From: Epiperipatus broadwayi
Taxonomy: Eukaryota > Onychophora > Udeonychophora > Euonychophora > Peripatidae
Assembly (NCBI GenBank): GCA_028023455.1
Contig: JAQFVV010006200.1
Coordinates: 1,127,238 to 1,191,237 of the forward strand
DNA length: 64,000 bases
Direction: 5' to 3'
Shown in pieces: positions 1-10,505 of this stretch. The stretch's first letter is position 1. Each line of letters begins with the position of its first letter. Under the pieces are notes generated by a model, which saw only the letters and a program-made list of their open reading frames with translations, was not told the origin of the DNA and made no database searches. Both the position numbers and the translations under genes were made by a program.

Positions 1-199
1 GTGATGTCTTACGATCCATGATGATTTTTCTATCATGACGTCATTTAAGGAATGACTGCGGAACTAGACTATTATTGTCTGCAGTATGAATGGTAACCGT
101 AACTAGTAAACAAATACTTTGGATAGCGCTAATTCGTTCTTAAAATCATAACAAGTTTTTAGCTGGTTTTGTTATTCTAGAGACTAAAACACTACACCA
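1..199 (+). repeat. 3' part of a Gypsy 5' LTR, cut by the window edge
   Basis: This stretch lies directly before a primer-binding-like sequence and a gag-pol reading frame, so I read it as the end of the 5' LTR of the element below. It ends in the ACTACACCAG region near 191-200. The start of the LTR is outside the window and no 3' copy was recognised downstream, so the LTR length and its exact last base cannot be fixed. Confidence 0.6.
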
Positions 200-224
200 G
201 TTTTGGCGACGAGGATGGGATACG
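200..224 (+). other. primer-binding-site region of the Gypsy element
   Basis: The sequence TTTTGGCGACGAGGATGGGA begins at 201, immediately after the inferred LTR end. A TGGCGACGAGGATGGG-type segment follows the 5' LTR in many metazoan Ty3/Gypsy elements (family knowledge), where a tRNA 3' end primes minus-strand synthesis. I did not identify which tRNA it would pair with. Confidence 0.55.
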
Positions 225-345
225 CGAGATACAAAAAATATATATTATATTTTAATTCAACAGTGTTCTTTATAATATTATTCTGAATTTAGGATGCCGA
301 ATATTTTTTTTTGTTACCCAAACTTTGTTTTCTATTGGATTTATA

Positions 346-2646
346 ATGGCAACTATTGGGTCTTTAGCACCTTTCGACGTTGACTCACCGCAAATGTGGG
401 ATACATACGCGTCACAGGTAAATTTCTTTTGTGAAGCTAATAATATTATTGCTGACGAAAAGAAACGTGCAACACTCCTCGCTGTCTGCGGACTACGAAT
501 GTTAAGTATTCTTCGATCTCTTATATCACCTGCGTTGCCTCATGACAGGTCATATCAAGAAATAGTAAATATATTAAAACAGTATTTTAATCCACAACCT
601 TCCGTTATTTACCAACGTTTTCAATTTCACCGTCGTTGGCAACGAGAAGAAGAAAATGTGAGTGCATTTTTAGCCGACCTTCAACGTTTGGCAGAGAGCT
701 GCGATTTTGGTCTTTCATTAACAGAGCGTCTTCGAGATCAATTTGTCTGTGGACTTCGTGATGAAACTATACAGCGCAAATTATTGACAGAAGAATCTTT
801 AACATTAGAGATAGCTATACAGCGTAGCTTAGCTGCTGAATCTGCATTGGTACAGGTGCGTGAAATCTGTGCCACAAACACTCCCATGTCGACTGTTGAT
901 CTTATTCAGCGAAACAGATCAACCTTACCTCGCAAAAATGTTTCTAGGTTTTCACTGTCTTCACAAACATCCCCTACACACAAAAGGAACATTGGTGCAT
1001 CTCAATCGGGATTTCCACTTTGCTATGGTTGTGGCAGTCAACACAATCGAGTGGAATGCCCTTTCAAGAAAACCAAATGCCATTTCTGCCAGAAAATAGG
1101 TCATCCACAGCGTGTATGCCGAGCAAAACAACGCACTATTCCTGGATCTGCAAACCAATGCATGGCAGTAATGGAGACAGATGATGATGTAAGTCATATC
1201 CATGAAATACGCCATGATGCTTCAACACCTAAATCCTCCGCACATGTGTACATTAATGGCAAGGAATGTAAAATGGAAATTGACTCAGGATCAGAATATT
1301 CTATTTTATCTTCTGACACACTATCTGAATTGTGCAACGGAAAAATACCTGAACTACATCCAGTAACAATTACATTACGAGATTTCCAGCACCACTCAAT
1401 ATCATTCAAGGGATATTGTGTTGTACATGTTCAATATGGTGTATATTCATGCCATCTACGCTTATTAATAACAGAGAGTCCCTGTACAAACCTGTTAGGA
1501 TGTGAATGGTTCACACCTCTAGGTATTTCATTAACTGGAATCCATCTAATTACCGAACCATCTATTCAAGATATCATTAATGAATTTCCACAAGTTTTCA
1601 GCTCATCTATAGGAACTTACAAGGGTCCAGCTGTATCATTGCCAGTTGATCCTAAATTTCCCCCAATCAGGCTACGAGCCCGGCCACTACCACTTGCTAT
1701 GAAACCTAAGGTGGATGTTGCTTTAGATACTCTGCTCCGTGATGGGATCATTGAACCAGTGGAAAACCCTGTATGGACAACACCAGTAGTACCGATTCTT
1801 AAACCAACAGGAGAGGTGAGATTATGCGGTGACTACAAAGTGACAGTCAACAGAGCTCTTCAGAATCACCCATATCCTATACCTGTGGTACATCATCTTC
1901 TGACATCTCTTCCTCCTAGTTCTATCTTTGCAAAAATTGATTTAGCTAAGGCCTACCTACAACTTCCAGTTGATGATATGTCTGCAAACATACAGACAAT
2001 CATCACTCATCATGGAGCCTTCCGTGTAAAACGTTTACAGTTCGGAATCTGTGTTGCACCCGGAATGTTTCAATGCATTATAGACAATTTACTTGGAAAC
2101 ATTTCTGGAGTTTTTCCATATTTCGATGACATATTAATTTGTGCATCTTCAACAATTGATCTATGTTCAAAATTATGTACTGTGTTTAAAAGGTTAGCAG
2201 ACAGTGGATTGCGGGCCAATAAAGAAAAATGTGTATTTGGAGTAGATTCTGTGGAATTTCTGGGTTATACAATTGACTGTAAAGGCCTGCATCCATCTCC
2301 AAGTAAAACAACTGCAATTCAAAATGCTTGCTCTCCTAGGAACAAAATAGAACTGAAAGCATTTTTAGGTCTTATAAATTTTTATAACAATTTCCTTCCA
2401 GATCGTGCAACAGTAGCTGAATCTTTACATCGTTTATTACAGACAAATGCTACATGGACTTGGACACCACAACATGAAAAAGCCTTTCTTAAACTTAAAG
2501 AGGCATTGATGTCCAATAATGTTCTAGTTCCATTTGACCCTCACCAAAGCATTCTACTTACATGTGATGCTTCGCCTTATGGAGTAGGTGCAGTACTAAG
2601 TATGCAATATCCTGATGGATCATCACAATTACTATTAGAACAATAA
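346..2646 (+). CDS. Ty3/Gypsy gag-pol polyprotein, truncated in RNase H
   Basis: A single open frame of about 766 residues from the ATG at 346 (MATIGSLAPF). The order is a retrotransposon Gag domain (about residues 50-190), two zinc knuckles near 226-260 (CYGCGSQH..., then CHFCQKIGHPQRVC, a canonical CX2CX4HX4C), an aspartic protease with DSGS near residue 313, a reverse transcriptase (KIDLAKAYLQLPV, then YFDD near residue 593 in place of the usual YVDD), the FLGLINFYNNF thumb/connection motif, and the start of RNase H (LTCDASPYGVGAVLS near 740). It stops at TAA 2644-2646, so most of RNase H and all of integrase are missing. Gag, protease and RT are in one frame without a shift. The frame is uninterrupted and GC-richer than its surroundings, which suggests a fairly young copy. 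K02A2.6-type Gypsy elements encode full-length pol with integrase; this copy could not integrate by itself. Confidence 0.92.
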   Translation: MATIGSLAPFDVDSPQMWDTYASQVNFFCEANNIIADEKKRATLLAVCGLRMLSILRSLISPALPHDRSYQEIVNILKQYFNPQPSVIYQRFQFHRRWQREEENVSAFLADLQRLAESCDFGLSLTERLRDQFVCGLRDETIQRKLLTEESLTLEIAIQRSLAAESALVQVREICATNTPMSTVDLIQRNRSTLPRKNVSRFSLSSQTSPTHKRNIGASQSGFPLCYGCGSQHNRVECPFKKTKCHFCQKIGHPQRVCRAKQRTIPGSANQCMAVMETDDDVSHIHEIRHDASTPKSSAHVYINGKECKMEIDSGSEYSILSSDTLSELCNGKIPELHPVTITLRDFQHHSISFKGYCVVHVQYGVYSCHLRLLITESPCTNLLGCEWFTPLGISLTGIHLITEPSIQDIINEFPQVFSSSIGTYKGPAVSLPVDPKFPPIRLRARPLPLAMKPKVDVALDTLLRDGIIEPVENPVWTTPVVPILKPTGEVRLCGDYKVTVNRALQNHPYPIPVVHHLLTSLPPSSIFAKIDLAKAYLQLPVDDMSANIQTIITHHGAFRVKRLQFGICVAPGMFQCIIDNLLGNISGVFPYFDDILICASSTIDLCSKLCTVFKRLADSGLRANKEKCVFGVDSVEFLGYTIDCKGLHPSPSKTTAIQNACSPRNKIELKAFLGLINFYNNFLPDRATVAESLHRLLQTNATWTWTPQHEKAFLKLKEALMSNNVLVPFDPHQSILLTCDASPYGVGAVLSMQYPDGSSQLLLEQ

Positions 2647-2850
2647 ATAGTAGCTGATGAGCAAAAAAAAAACATTAACGTTGATGTTAAGATTTATGGT
2701 TTCCAACAAAAAAAAGAAGAATTTTGAAACTTTCTATAGTATAATAGAAATTATTATTACTATTAGAACAATAAATAGTAGCTGATGAGCAAAAAAAAAA
2801 AAACATTAACGTTGATGTTAAGATTTATGGTTTCCAACAAAAAAAAGAAA
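2631..2850 (+). repeat. imperfect direct duplication at the broken 3' end of the Gypsy element
   Basis: About 88 bp starting ACTATTAGAACAATAAATAG occurs at 2631-2718 and again from 2759 to about 2850, differing mainly in the length of an A run. The first copy overlaps the last codons and stop of the gag-pol frame, so the duplication includes the truncation junction. About 40 bp of unrelated sequence separates the copies. Confidence 0.85.
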
Positions 2851-2879
2851 AGGATTCTATTATCTATTTTAATAATTAA

Positions 2880-2942
2880 ACCACTAAACATCACATGATC
2901 ACCACTACTGTATGGAGAGTTTTGCCTGTTTATTTTAATAAT
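2880..2942. mobile_element. internally deleted copy of the palindromic MITE family
   Basis: CCACTAAACATCACATGATC is followed after a few bases by TACTGTATGGAGAGTTTTGC. In fuller copies (see 7805-7968 and 8889-9790) these two motifs lie on opposite strands about 100 bp apart, so this copy has lost its centre. Confidence 0.6.
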
Positions 2943-3105
2943 TGCAATCACTTATCGTCTGATTGATTCGTGTTTAAGCACTTTAATTATCCTTTTCAAT
3001 TTTATATTTTAAAAAATGTTCTATGTTTTTTGCCGTTTAAAAGAAAAAGAGAGGAGGATAAAGATTCTTAGCCTTTAACTATTTCTACTTGCTTTTTTTT
3101 TTTAA

Positions 3106-4026
3106 TAAATAAACATTTATTTTTAGCGCTGTTTCTAATTGTAATAAATTTAATCAGCCATTTAAGCTATTGTGCGCTTTTTCACGAGCGTTAAATAATA
3201 ATAAATGAGTACTTCCGCTTACAACACAAGATATAGTATTTAGGAAAGAATAAAATGAATCCACTTATTCAATCCAACCCAAATGCTTATATATGGGCAA
3301 ATCTTAAGTACTGTAAGTGAAAGTGTGAGGATAGACTACTCACTTTAAACCACTGTTTACGATATCTGAATGAATAACGCCAATGAAATTATCTAGAATT
3401 TACTAGACGTTACTCACAAATGAAACTCCCAAACATATGTAAATAAACATTTATTTTTAGCGCTGTTTCTAATTGTAATAAATTTAATCAGCCATTTAAG
3501 CTATTGTGCGTAGTCTATCCTCACACTTTCACTTACAGTACTTAAGATTTGCCCATATATAAGCATTTGGGTTGGATTGAATAAGTGGATTCATTTTATT
3601 CTTTCCTAAATACTATATCTTGTGTTGTAAGCAGAAGTACTCATTTATTATTATTTAACACTCGTGAAAAAGCGCACAATAGCTTAAATGGCTGATTAAA
3701 TTTATTACAATTAGAAACAGCGCTCAAAATAAATGTTTATTTACATATGTTTGGGAGTTTCATTTGTGAGTAACGTCTAGTAAATTCTAGATAATTTCAT
3801 TGGCGTTATTCATTCAGATATCGTAAGCATGGTTTAAAGTGAGTAGTCTATCCTCACACTTTCACTTACAGTATTTAAGATTTGCCCATATATAAGCATT
3901 TGGGTTGGATTGAATAAGTGGACTCATTTTATTCTTTCCTAAATACTATATCTTGTGTTGTAAGCGGAAGTACTCATTTATTATTTAACACTCGTGAAAA
4001 AGCGCACAATAGCTTAAATGGCTGAT
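3106..4026. repeat. inverted array of a ~334-bp unit
   Basis: Call A the segment at 3174-3338 and B the segment at 3339-3510. The order is B-tail (3106-3176), A, B, then on the opposite strand A' (3511-3675), B' (3676-3843), A' (3844-4005) and a short B'-tail to 4026. The motif TTTTTAGCGCTGTTTCTAAT recurs as a direct copy 335 bp apart, and TAGTCTATCCTCACACTTTC recurs 333 bp apart in the inverted half. Copies differ by few substitutions. The turn-round is at about 3510/3511. Poly-T lies at both outer edges. No open frame is present. It could be a small satellite, or the inverted end of a larger transposon. Confidence 0.88.
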
Positions 4027-4597
4027 TTTTTTTTTCTTTTATATTTTACTAAAAGAAAAGAAAAAATTTCATTTTTTTTTTTTAATTTATGAAATTAACT
4101 TTATTATTACAATGCTAAGTATAATTTATCTATTTTTGGTATTTTTGTTGATATCTTTTGTTGTTGTTGTTGTTAATGTATTTTTTAGATAAGATTATAC
4201 TTTAGGTGTGTATACATATTGCATATACATGCTAAAAATATGTGTGATAATAATGTATCTTATACAGGTTTGCTATTATTCATGAATTTAAATATTTGTT
4301 TTAAGTCTCAGAACTAATGTTGTCGCTATGGGAGACTAATAAATATTTAAATAAACGAGTCGACTGATTCTAAATAACAGTTAGAATCATGTGACACTAA
4401 CTTTTGATGCTCATATATATGTAATTTGGGGGGAGGGGATTACTCTTCACACATGCGTTATTAAATTGATGTTAAATTGTCATGCACTCTCCCATGTGAG
4501 AAATAATTTCCTTCCACACAATTACATATATATAAATTGTTATATCATAATTTATTACATATACATATAAATTAACAATTTTTAACAGATGTTTTTG
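4027..4597. other. AT-rich spacer, no gene seen
   Basis: Poly-T runs, a short (TTG)n stretch at 4156-4174 and AT-rich sequence. No coding potential or recognisable repeat boundary seen. Confidence 0.6.
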
Positions 4598-4802
4598 TTG
4601 AAATATTTTTAAAAACATGGAAATAATTGTTCTATTTTATTTTAGAAAAATCACAATAAGAAGATATGGATAGTGACCAATGAAAATAGTAAACTATAAA
4701 TACACCCTTTTAGTTATGGTGGTCATTGTCTATATCATCTGACTGTGGTTTTTCTAAAATAAAATAGAACAAATATTTCCACAATCTTAAAAATATTTCA
4801 AT
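4598..4802. mobile_element. hairpin (MITE-like) element
   Basis: The left arm 4598-4675 starts TTGAAATATTTTTAAAAACA and contains TTCTATTTTATTTTAGAAAA. The right arm 4728-4801 is its reverse complement with a few mismatches and ends TTTAAGAT-type sequence followed by ATTTCAA. The loop is about 50 bp. No coding sequence. Compatible with a non-autonomous DNA transposon; no TSD identified. Confidence 0.6.
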
Positions 4803-5725
4803 ATATATATACTGTAATATATAAAAGTTGTTACAAATTATATAAGCAAGATCTATGCTATGATCAAATGGTATCAAATTCAAATGCTGTATAAAACTGA
4901 AGTCTTTCAAATATATAATTTAGTTTTCTTTTTACTTAATTTCATTTAAGAGTCCATCCAATTCTGGATCGATATATGTTTTTTTGTTTAATAACTGATA
5001 TTCTAAAGATTTTAACAAACTTGTAAATAATTTACAATTTATCAAATATGTAATACAGACAATATAAACCTATTCATGAAACAAACAAGTCTAATAATGT
5101 TACTATAATAATTCACAAACCAAATTTCCAAATAATCATTTAAATAAACTTGCAAATAACACCTGTCTTTTCTTATATCAGAGAAAATAATCTCTGTGTC
5201 AGATAATAATTGATATAGTATTATACAATTATCAATTTCAGTATTTAACTATTGTTCAAGCTTCAGTAATTACATTCAAATTAATAATAATAATAATAAT
5301 AATAATAAATTTTATATAAAAAATTTCACATTGCATTAATAAATATATATAATTAACTAATCTTCAAAACATTTATATTAAATAATTAGATTTTAATGTT
5401 AAATAATTTTCTTAAACAGTAGCGACATATTTATTTCAACTTTATGCAACTATATGAGCAATGATTAAGCCATTGTACACTAGAAGGTAATGCAATTAGA
5501 TTTCAGTATAGAGAAAAAGAAAAAGAAAATTTTATTAAGTTCAAATGAAAGAAGAAAGACAGATTAGGATTATAAATAAGCTGTTAAGAAGCAGATAAAA
5601 GAAGAGAATAATTATTTAAAAGAAACAAGCTAAAACAGAAGATAGAAATAGAGTAGACTTAATAAAAAATTAATAGAAAAAATAAAATATGGAGAGAGGC
5701 TGATGAAAACTTTTGAGATATATGG
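4803..5725. other. AT-rich spacer with ATA microsatellite
   Basis: Contains (AAT)n at 5283-5308 and AT-rich unique sequence. From about 5510 it becomes purine-rich (AAAGAAAAAGAAAAT...), which may be the badly decayed 5' part of the LINE that is clearer after 6000. No intact frame. Confidence 0.5.
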
Positions 5726-5865
5726 GGATTTTATGCACAAGTCTTCTGGCATCCATTGATTACTCTGGTTGGCACTGAGTGGCACTATTGTATAAAGAGT
5801 TTTGCCTGTTTTAATAACAGTTATGTGCTAGCATAAAAAATAGTGATCATGTGATATATGAAGAA
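5726..5865. mobile_element. copy of the palindromic MITE family
   Basis: GGGATTTTATGCACAAG followed by CATCCATTGATTACTCTGG, GGCACTGAGTGGCACTATTG, GAGTTTTGCCTGTTTTAATA and GTGATCATGTGATA matches the end of the body plus the terminal block of copies at 8889-9790 and 38738-39235. It lies within the decayed LINE region. Confidence 0.75.
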
Positions 5866-7720
5866 GAGAATAGGGGGGGAAATACTAATTATACTGTTAA
5901 ATGCAGAGAGAAAGGTGAAATAATTTTTTCAAGAACTTTTAAAATCCTTAAAGAAATGGTAATAAAAATTTTGGATAGAGAATAATTGGTAGGTGAATAG
6001 GATTCATTAGCGAGTTCAATTTATAAGAAGATGGATATAGTGATAGATAGAGAATTGAATAGAATAATAAAGAAAAAACAAGAAAACTAGATGGTATGAT
6101 AACTGAAATAGCAATAGTTTAAGAAAGATATATAAGTTTTTAGAAAATGTTAGTAGTTAATAAGATTCCAGGTGAAAGAAAGACTGTGCTAATTAGATTA
6201 TTATATGCAAAAAAGGACTGTAACTAGTGATAGACTATTAGAAATAACTTCTAAAATTTATAAATTATTTACATTATCTTAATATCATTTTATGGCCTTA
6301 TTAAAATTATTAGATTATACCTTAATAGACAAGATTCAGAATGGATTATGTTGTAGTAATTCTCTCCATACAATATTGCCATGCTGTTTGATGGATTATG
6401 TTCAAGTAATATAGAAGATAATTTAATAATTATATCTCAATTAAATGAAATGTTTTATAGAGGAAATAAACAATTACTTATTGCATTTTTAGATATAAAA
6501 AAATGAGTGAATAGATATGGATTGTGGAAGTTTTGAAAATATGGTAATAAATCAGGAGTCTTTATACAGACACATTTTTATAAATACCAATTAAAAATAT
6601 AAAATCGAAGTTAAAAATAAAATAGCATTGAAACTGGGATGTCTATTATCATTTTTTTTATTTATTTTGTTTGTAAGAGGATTGGAAATGGAGATAAAAA
6701 TGAGAGATAGTAATGGAGATTCATAAAGTTGAAATGAGGAGAATATGTAATATGGAAATTCCAGTTTATTTTCAATTGCATATTCCCAAAAACTTATGAA
6801 AACTGAAATATCCTATAGAAAAGTGTAGAAAGATCTGGAAGAGGAGTATTTGATATTTGAAAGACAATTAGCTTATGATTTGAATTATCTTCAATAGAAG
6901 TTGTTTGCTTTGTTATATAATTTGAAACAAAAATATTTTGCCTTCATAAACAAAATATGAATCATGGATTTAAAAAGATGAATATTATTAGGGAAATGAT
7001 CAGTCTCTTGAAAAGAAATTACACCAATAGTGAATTTCTATGTTTGATGTTGATATATCCTGAACGTTAAAATTATTTTATTTTCTAGTTGAAGAGAAAA
7101 TGGTTTTTATAAAATGTTTCATGTTTGCCCAACATGATGTAATCATGTTTCATCCCTAGGACCATCATTTGTATAATCCTAGAAAAATCTTCCAGAGTTA
7201 ATGTTAATAACATTGCTATGTGATCATTTAACTGATATTTTTAATCAAAAGTTTATCATAAAATAAAAGTCTGGGTTTTTATGTAAAGACATTTTAAAAT
7301 GCTACTTGATGGGTGGATGTAGAAAGTTTTTACTCAACAGACTCTTGAACATATTTAAAATGTAGATCATTCTGGATATCTTATGTAAAATACTTATTTT
7401 GGGATGGATGTTTGGATTAAAAAGTATTTAAACATTAATGCAATGTTATAAATTTTTAAATCATAAATGTGGATTGCATGTAGGGTATCAAAGGATTATT
7501 TAAGCAGCAAGCTTTATAAAAAGGCCATATTAGAAATTGTAAATAGGAATTTCCAGACACAATTAGCAGTTTTTAAATTAACAAGAATCCTTTTAATGTA
7601 ATTGTTGTCCATAAATATCCAGAATTGGTAGCTTACAAAATTAAAATTACTTAGACAAAATAAATGGAACCACCTAATTAGATTTTCTTTAATAAATAAT
7701 TTTAATTGAAATAATATCCT
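5866..7720 (+). pseudogene. degenerate LINE reverse transcriptase
   Basis: No long frame survives, but pieces of a LINE RT can be read in order on the plus strand. Near 6430-6535 the frame gives LNEMFYRGNKQLLIAFLDIKK followed by VNRYGLW, which is RT motif A (the AFLDIKKAYD-like block with its key Asp). Near 6640-6700 GMS..FILFVRGLEMEIK resembles the motif B/C region (GCPLSPLLF-type). At about 7300-7370 QQTLEHI resembles the C-terminal ETLEH zinc-knuckle region. Many stops and frameshifts separate them. The clade cannot be fixed; an R2/L1/CR1-like LINE is possible. Confidence 0.5.
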
Positions 7721-7721
7721 G

Positions 7722-8030
7722 CATGGTTTTCACAATTGGTAGAGCACCTGACTTGGGAGGTTTCAGGAATAATTTGTGCCCTCATAGATCTGGCACTCCA
7801 ACTTATTAAAATAGGCAAAACTTTCCATACAGTAGTGCCACCCAGTGCAAGTCAGAGCAATCAATGGATTACTCTGGGTGGCACTACTGTATGGAGAGTT
7901 TTGCCTATTTTAATAACAGTTATGTGCAAGCATAGGAAACAGTGATCATGTGATGTTTAGTGGTTTAACACTCCAACTTCTTAAGAACGTCTGAACAATA
8001 AAACCATATATCTTTTTTTTAATATTCTTG
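7722..8030 (+). mobile_element. tRNA-derived SINE interrupted by a palindromic MITE
   Basis: The head 7722-7804 has an A-box-like CACAATTGGTAGAGCACCTG (compare GTGCAATTGGTAGTACATCA in the SINE at 37335). The tail resumes at 7969 and runs to about 8030 with CTGAACAATAAAACCATATA, matching GAGCAATAAAGCCATATGCC in the 37335 copy. Between them sits the 164-bp element described next, flanked by an 11-bp duplication. Confidence 0.65.
7805..7968. mobile_element. palindromic MITE copy with 11-bp TSD, inserted in a SINE
   Basis: CACTCCAACTT occurs at 7794-7804 and again at 7969-7979, directly flanking this 164-bp insert. The insert is a hairpin: ATTAAAATAGGCAAAACTTT ... CCATACAGTAGTGCCACCC on the left pairs with GGGTGGCACTACTGTATGGA ... 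TTTTGCCTATTTTAAT on the right. The right end continues through GTGATCATGTGATGTTTAGTGG, whose inverse is present on the left of the 8889 copy but missing here, so the left arm is truncated by about 50 bp. Confidence 0.85.
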
Positions 8031-8404
8031 TGACTTTCTTTTTTTAAAAAATCTATATAATGATGTAAATATGTATACTTCAGACCATTTCTATTAACTA
8101 GTTGAATTGTTAAATGATTTTAGAAAAATTCTAATTTTATTTACACTTTTTTCTAAATATTAATAATAACACGCAGGATAATATGATCTACAATATTCTG
8201 AGTATTACTATTCTCCATTCTTCTTCAAATGTTTCTAACCTAATTAGTAATAATAATAGCATGGGACTTAATAATATCAAAAACTCTTCATAACATGGAC
8301 ATAAATGGAAAAAAATAGAGAAATCACAAAGACTTTCAAATATAAACATAAAATTTTTACTCGCTATTTCGTTTGGCATAAAAGTGTAATTGATTGGACA
8401 TTGC
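8031..8404. other. AT-rich spacer
   Basis: No coding potential, TIR or tRNA-like box recognised. Confidence 0.5.
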
Positions 8405-8578
8405 TCTAAATTCAATATTCGTGAATCCAAAAGTCATCCTATCAATTCTTATGCTCTACAGTCAGACAAATAACATCCAAAACAGAAAGATTATCACTCA
8501 AAACATTGTGTTCACACTAACCTATTTATTGTTAATAACAATTGAATGTATTCAATAAATATAAAGTTTGAGTTTTTT
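8405..8578 (+). mobile_element. degenerate tRNA-derived SINE (body and tail)
   Basis: AAATTCAATATTCGTGAATC, then CTCAAAACATTGTGTTCACACTAACCT and AACAATTGAATG...AATAAATATAAAGT follow the same order as in the better-preserved SINE at 10283-10505. The tRNA-like A box is not recognisable here. Confidence 0.6.
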
Positions 8579-8888
8579 TTAAAAAATGTTTAAAATTCAG
8601 TCAGATTGTGGAAATAATCCTTTACATAATTTCAAGTAAAATTTCATCATCACAAACCTTCAGAAAATCAATTTTGTAAGTACATTTACAAAGTGAACCA
8701 TAAAAGGAAAATTCATGTGAGGTATTAAAATCAGATCAATTAAATTCACCAATTATATAGTCTTAAAAAAACACACTATTTAATGCTTATTGATCATTAA
8801 AACTGCAAATGGTTCAATAATGAATATACTATATTTTGTTTAAAATCTTCCAAATTACAATTAATAATGAATAAAAGCAGTAAATATG
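8579..8888. other. AT-rich spacer
   Basis: No gene or repeat structure recognised. Confidence 0.5.
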
Positions 8889-9790
8889 CGACCACTAAGC
8901 ATCACATGATCACCATTTATTATGCTTGCTCAAGCTGTTAAAACAGGCAAAACTCTCCATACAATAGTGCCACTCAGTGAAAATCAGAGTAATCAATGGA
9001 TGCAAGAAATTGTGCATAAAATCCCTATCTTGTGCCTACTCATCCAATATCCCCAGACTAGTTTCTAGCTTGTGGTGGTTTCATTAGTTAAGGGCCTTAG
9101 ATCTGAGAGCACTGCACCTAGATCTTAGGATCTAATGCAACTTCTCCAGCAGCCACCTTTTATCTGTGCATAATTACAAAACTATGAGTCTAAAATTGAA
9201 AACAATATTTTCAATCCAAGTTCATTAACTTATACAGTCATATAGGTATGAGCTCAGTTCAATACCCATACATTTTGGTGTTTTGATGACTCTGACTTGC
9301 ACTGAGTGGCATTACTGTATAGAGAGTTTTGCCTGTTTTAACAGGTTGAGCAAGCACAAGAAATGGTGATTATGTGATGTTTAATGGATTAATACCAATC
9401 TTGTCTAATAGGATAGTGAGGGCTATGATTATTAAAGAACCAAAAACACCAAAATGTATGGGTACTAAACTGACTTCAAACCTATATGACTATATAAGCT
9501 GATGATCTTGGATTGAAAATATTATTATGTTTTCAATTTTAAATTCATAGTATTATAGTTAAGTAGAGATAAAAGGTGGCTGCTGGAGAGTTGCATTAGA
9601 TCCTAAGATCTAGGTGCAGTGCTCTCAGATCCAAGACTCCTCACTGATGAAAACCACAAGCTAGAAAGTAATTTGGAAATATTGGATGAGTAGGCACTAG
9701 ATAGGGATTTTATGCACAAACCTTCTTGCATACACTGATTACTCTGGCTTGCATTGAATGGCATTACAGTATGGAGAGTTTTTCCAGTAA
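8889..9790. mobile_element. long inverted copy of the palindromic MITE family
   Basis: The left arm 8889-9283 is the reverse complement of a body-plus-terminal unit: ACCACTAAGCATCACATGAT, AACAGGCAAAACTCTCCATA, GCCTACTCATCCAATATCCC, GAGCACTGCACCTAGATCTT, CAGCAGCCACCTTTTATC, then CCCATACATTTTGGTGTTTT. The right arm about 9440-9790 carries the same blocks in plus orientation (AAAACACCAAAATGTATGGG ... AAGATCTAGGTGCAGTGCTC ... GGATATTGGATGAGTAGGCA ... TACAGTATGGAGAGTTTTT). Between them, 9284-9395 is a third terminal block in plus orientation. The arms are about 350-400 bp. No open frame. Confidence 0.85.
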
Positions 9791-10282
9791 ATATGTGATT
9801 GTTTAGATGACTTACTGAAGAACCAGAACAAAAATGATAAATTGTTAAAAAAAAGTAGGGCACAATTTTTAGCCTGCATTATTATCTGGGATAAATTATC
9901 AAAATGCAGACCTCTTTCATCTAATCTATAGGACAAGACTTTTATCCATATATAGAAGGATTATATTATCTAAGGCAGTTTAATAAGATCTAGAAAACCC
10001 ACATATTATCTACTTTTGTTAAAATCCTTGCAACATCATTTATACCCTTAATATTCCTAAAGATATTTATGCATGAATAGATATAAGATATCTATGCCAC
10101 ATTTGTGTTTTCCTGAAGGTTTGTGATGATGGTATTTTAATTATATTTATCTATTGAACTATTTACATCATCTGATATTAAGTATTGAATGTCTTTAGAA
10201 AATTTGTAACTTTATTTTAAAAAATTGAAATCAGAAAGAACCTCATAGATAAGTACATGAAATTTCTACTGATTATTGCCTT
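9791..10282. other. AT-rich spacer, no gene seen
   Basis: Mixed AT-rich sequence without recognisable domains. GATGGTATTTTAAT-type sequence near 10130 is not informative. Confidence 0.5.
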
Positions 10283-10505
10283 TGACAGGATGGCTCAGTT
10301 GGTTAGAGTGTTATATTAAAATTCAATATTCAAGAATTTAAGGATCCAGGTTCAGTTCCCATGCTAGTATTATCATTGATCAGGCCAGCAACATCTAAAG
10401 AAGGGAGAAGAATAATACCTCTCAAAACATTGTGCATAAACTAACCTGTGTGCTATTACTAACAGTTGAATGCAATTAAAATGTTTAAATAAAGTCAAAA
10501 TTTTT
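10283..10505 (+). mobile_element. tRNA-derived SINE
   Basis: GATGGCTCAGTTGGTTAGAG at 10301 is an excellent pol III A box (TGGCTCAGTTGGTTAGAG), and GGTTCAGTTCC about 50 bp downstream is a good B box. A tRNA-unrelated body follows (CTCAAAACATTGTGCATAAA, CTAACCTGTGTGCTATTACT) and an A-rich tail (AAATAAAGTCAAAAT). The decayed copy at 8405-8578 supports a dispersed family. No clear TSD found. Confidence 0.8.

Noticed and set aside
961-1409. Minus-strand and alternate-frame ORFs inside gag-pol
   Set aside because: They overlap the zinc-knuckle/protease region of a well-supported frame and show no motif.
7736-7945. Plus-strand frame of 69 residues
   Set aside because: It spans the SINE/MITE junction, so it is a chance frame in non-coding repeats.
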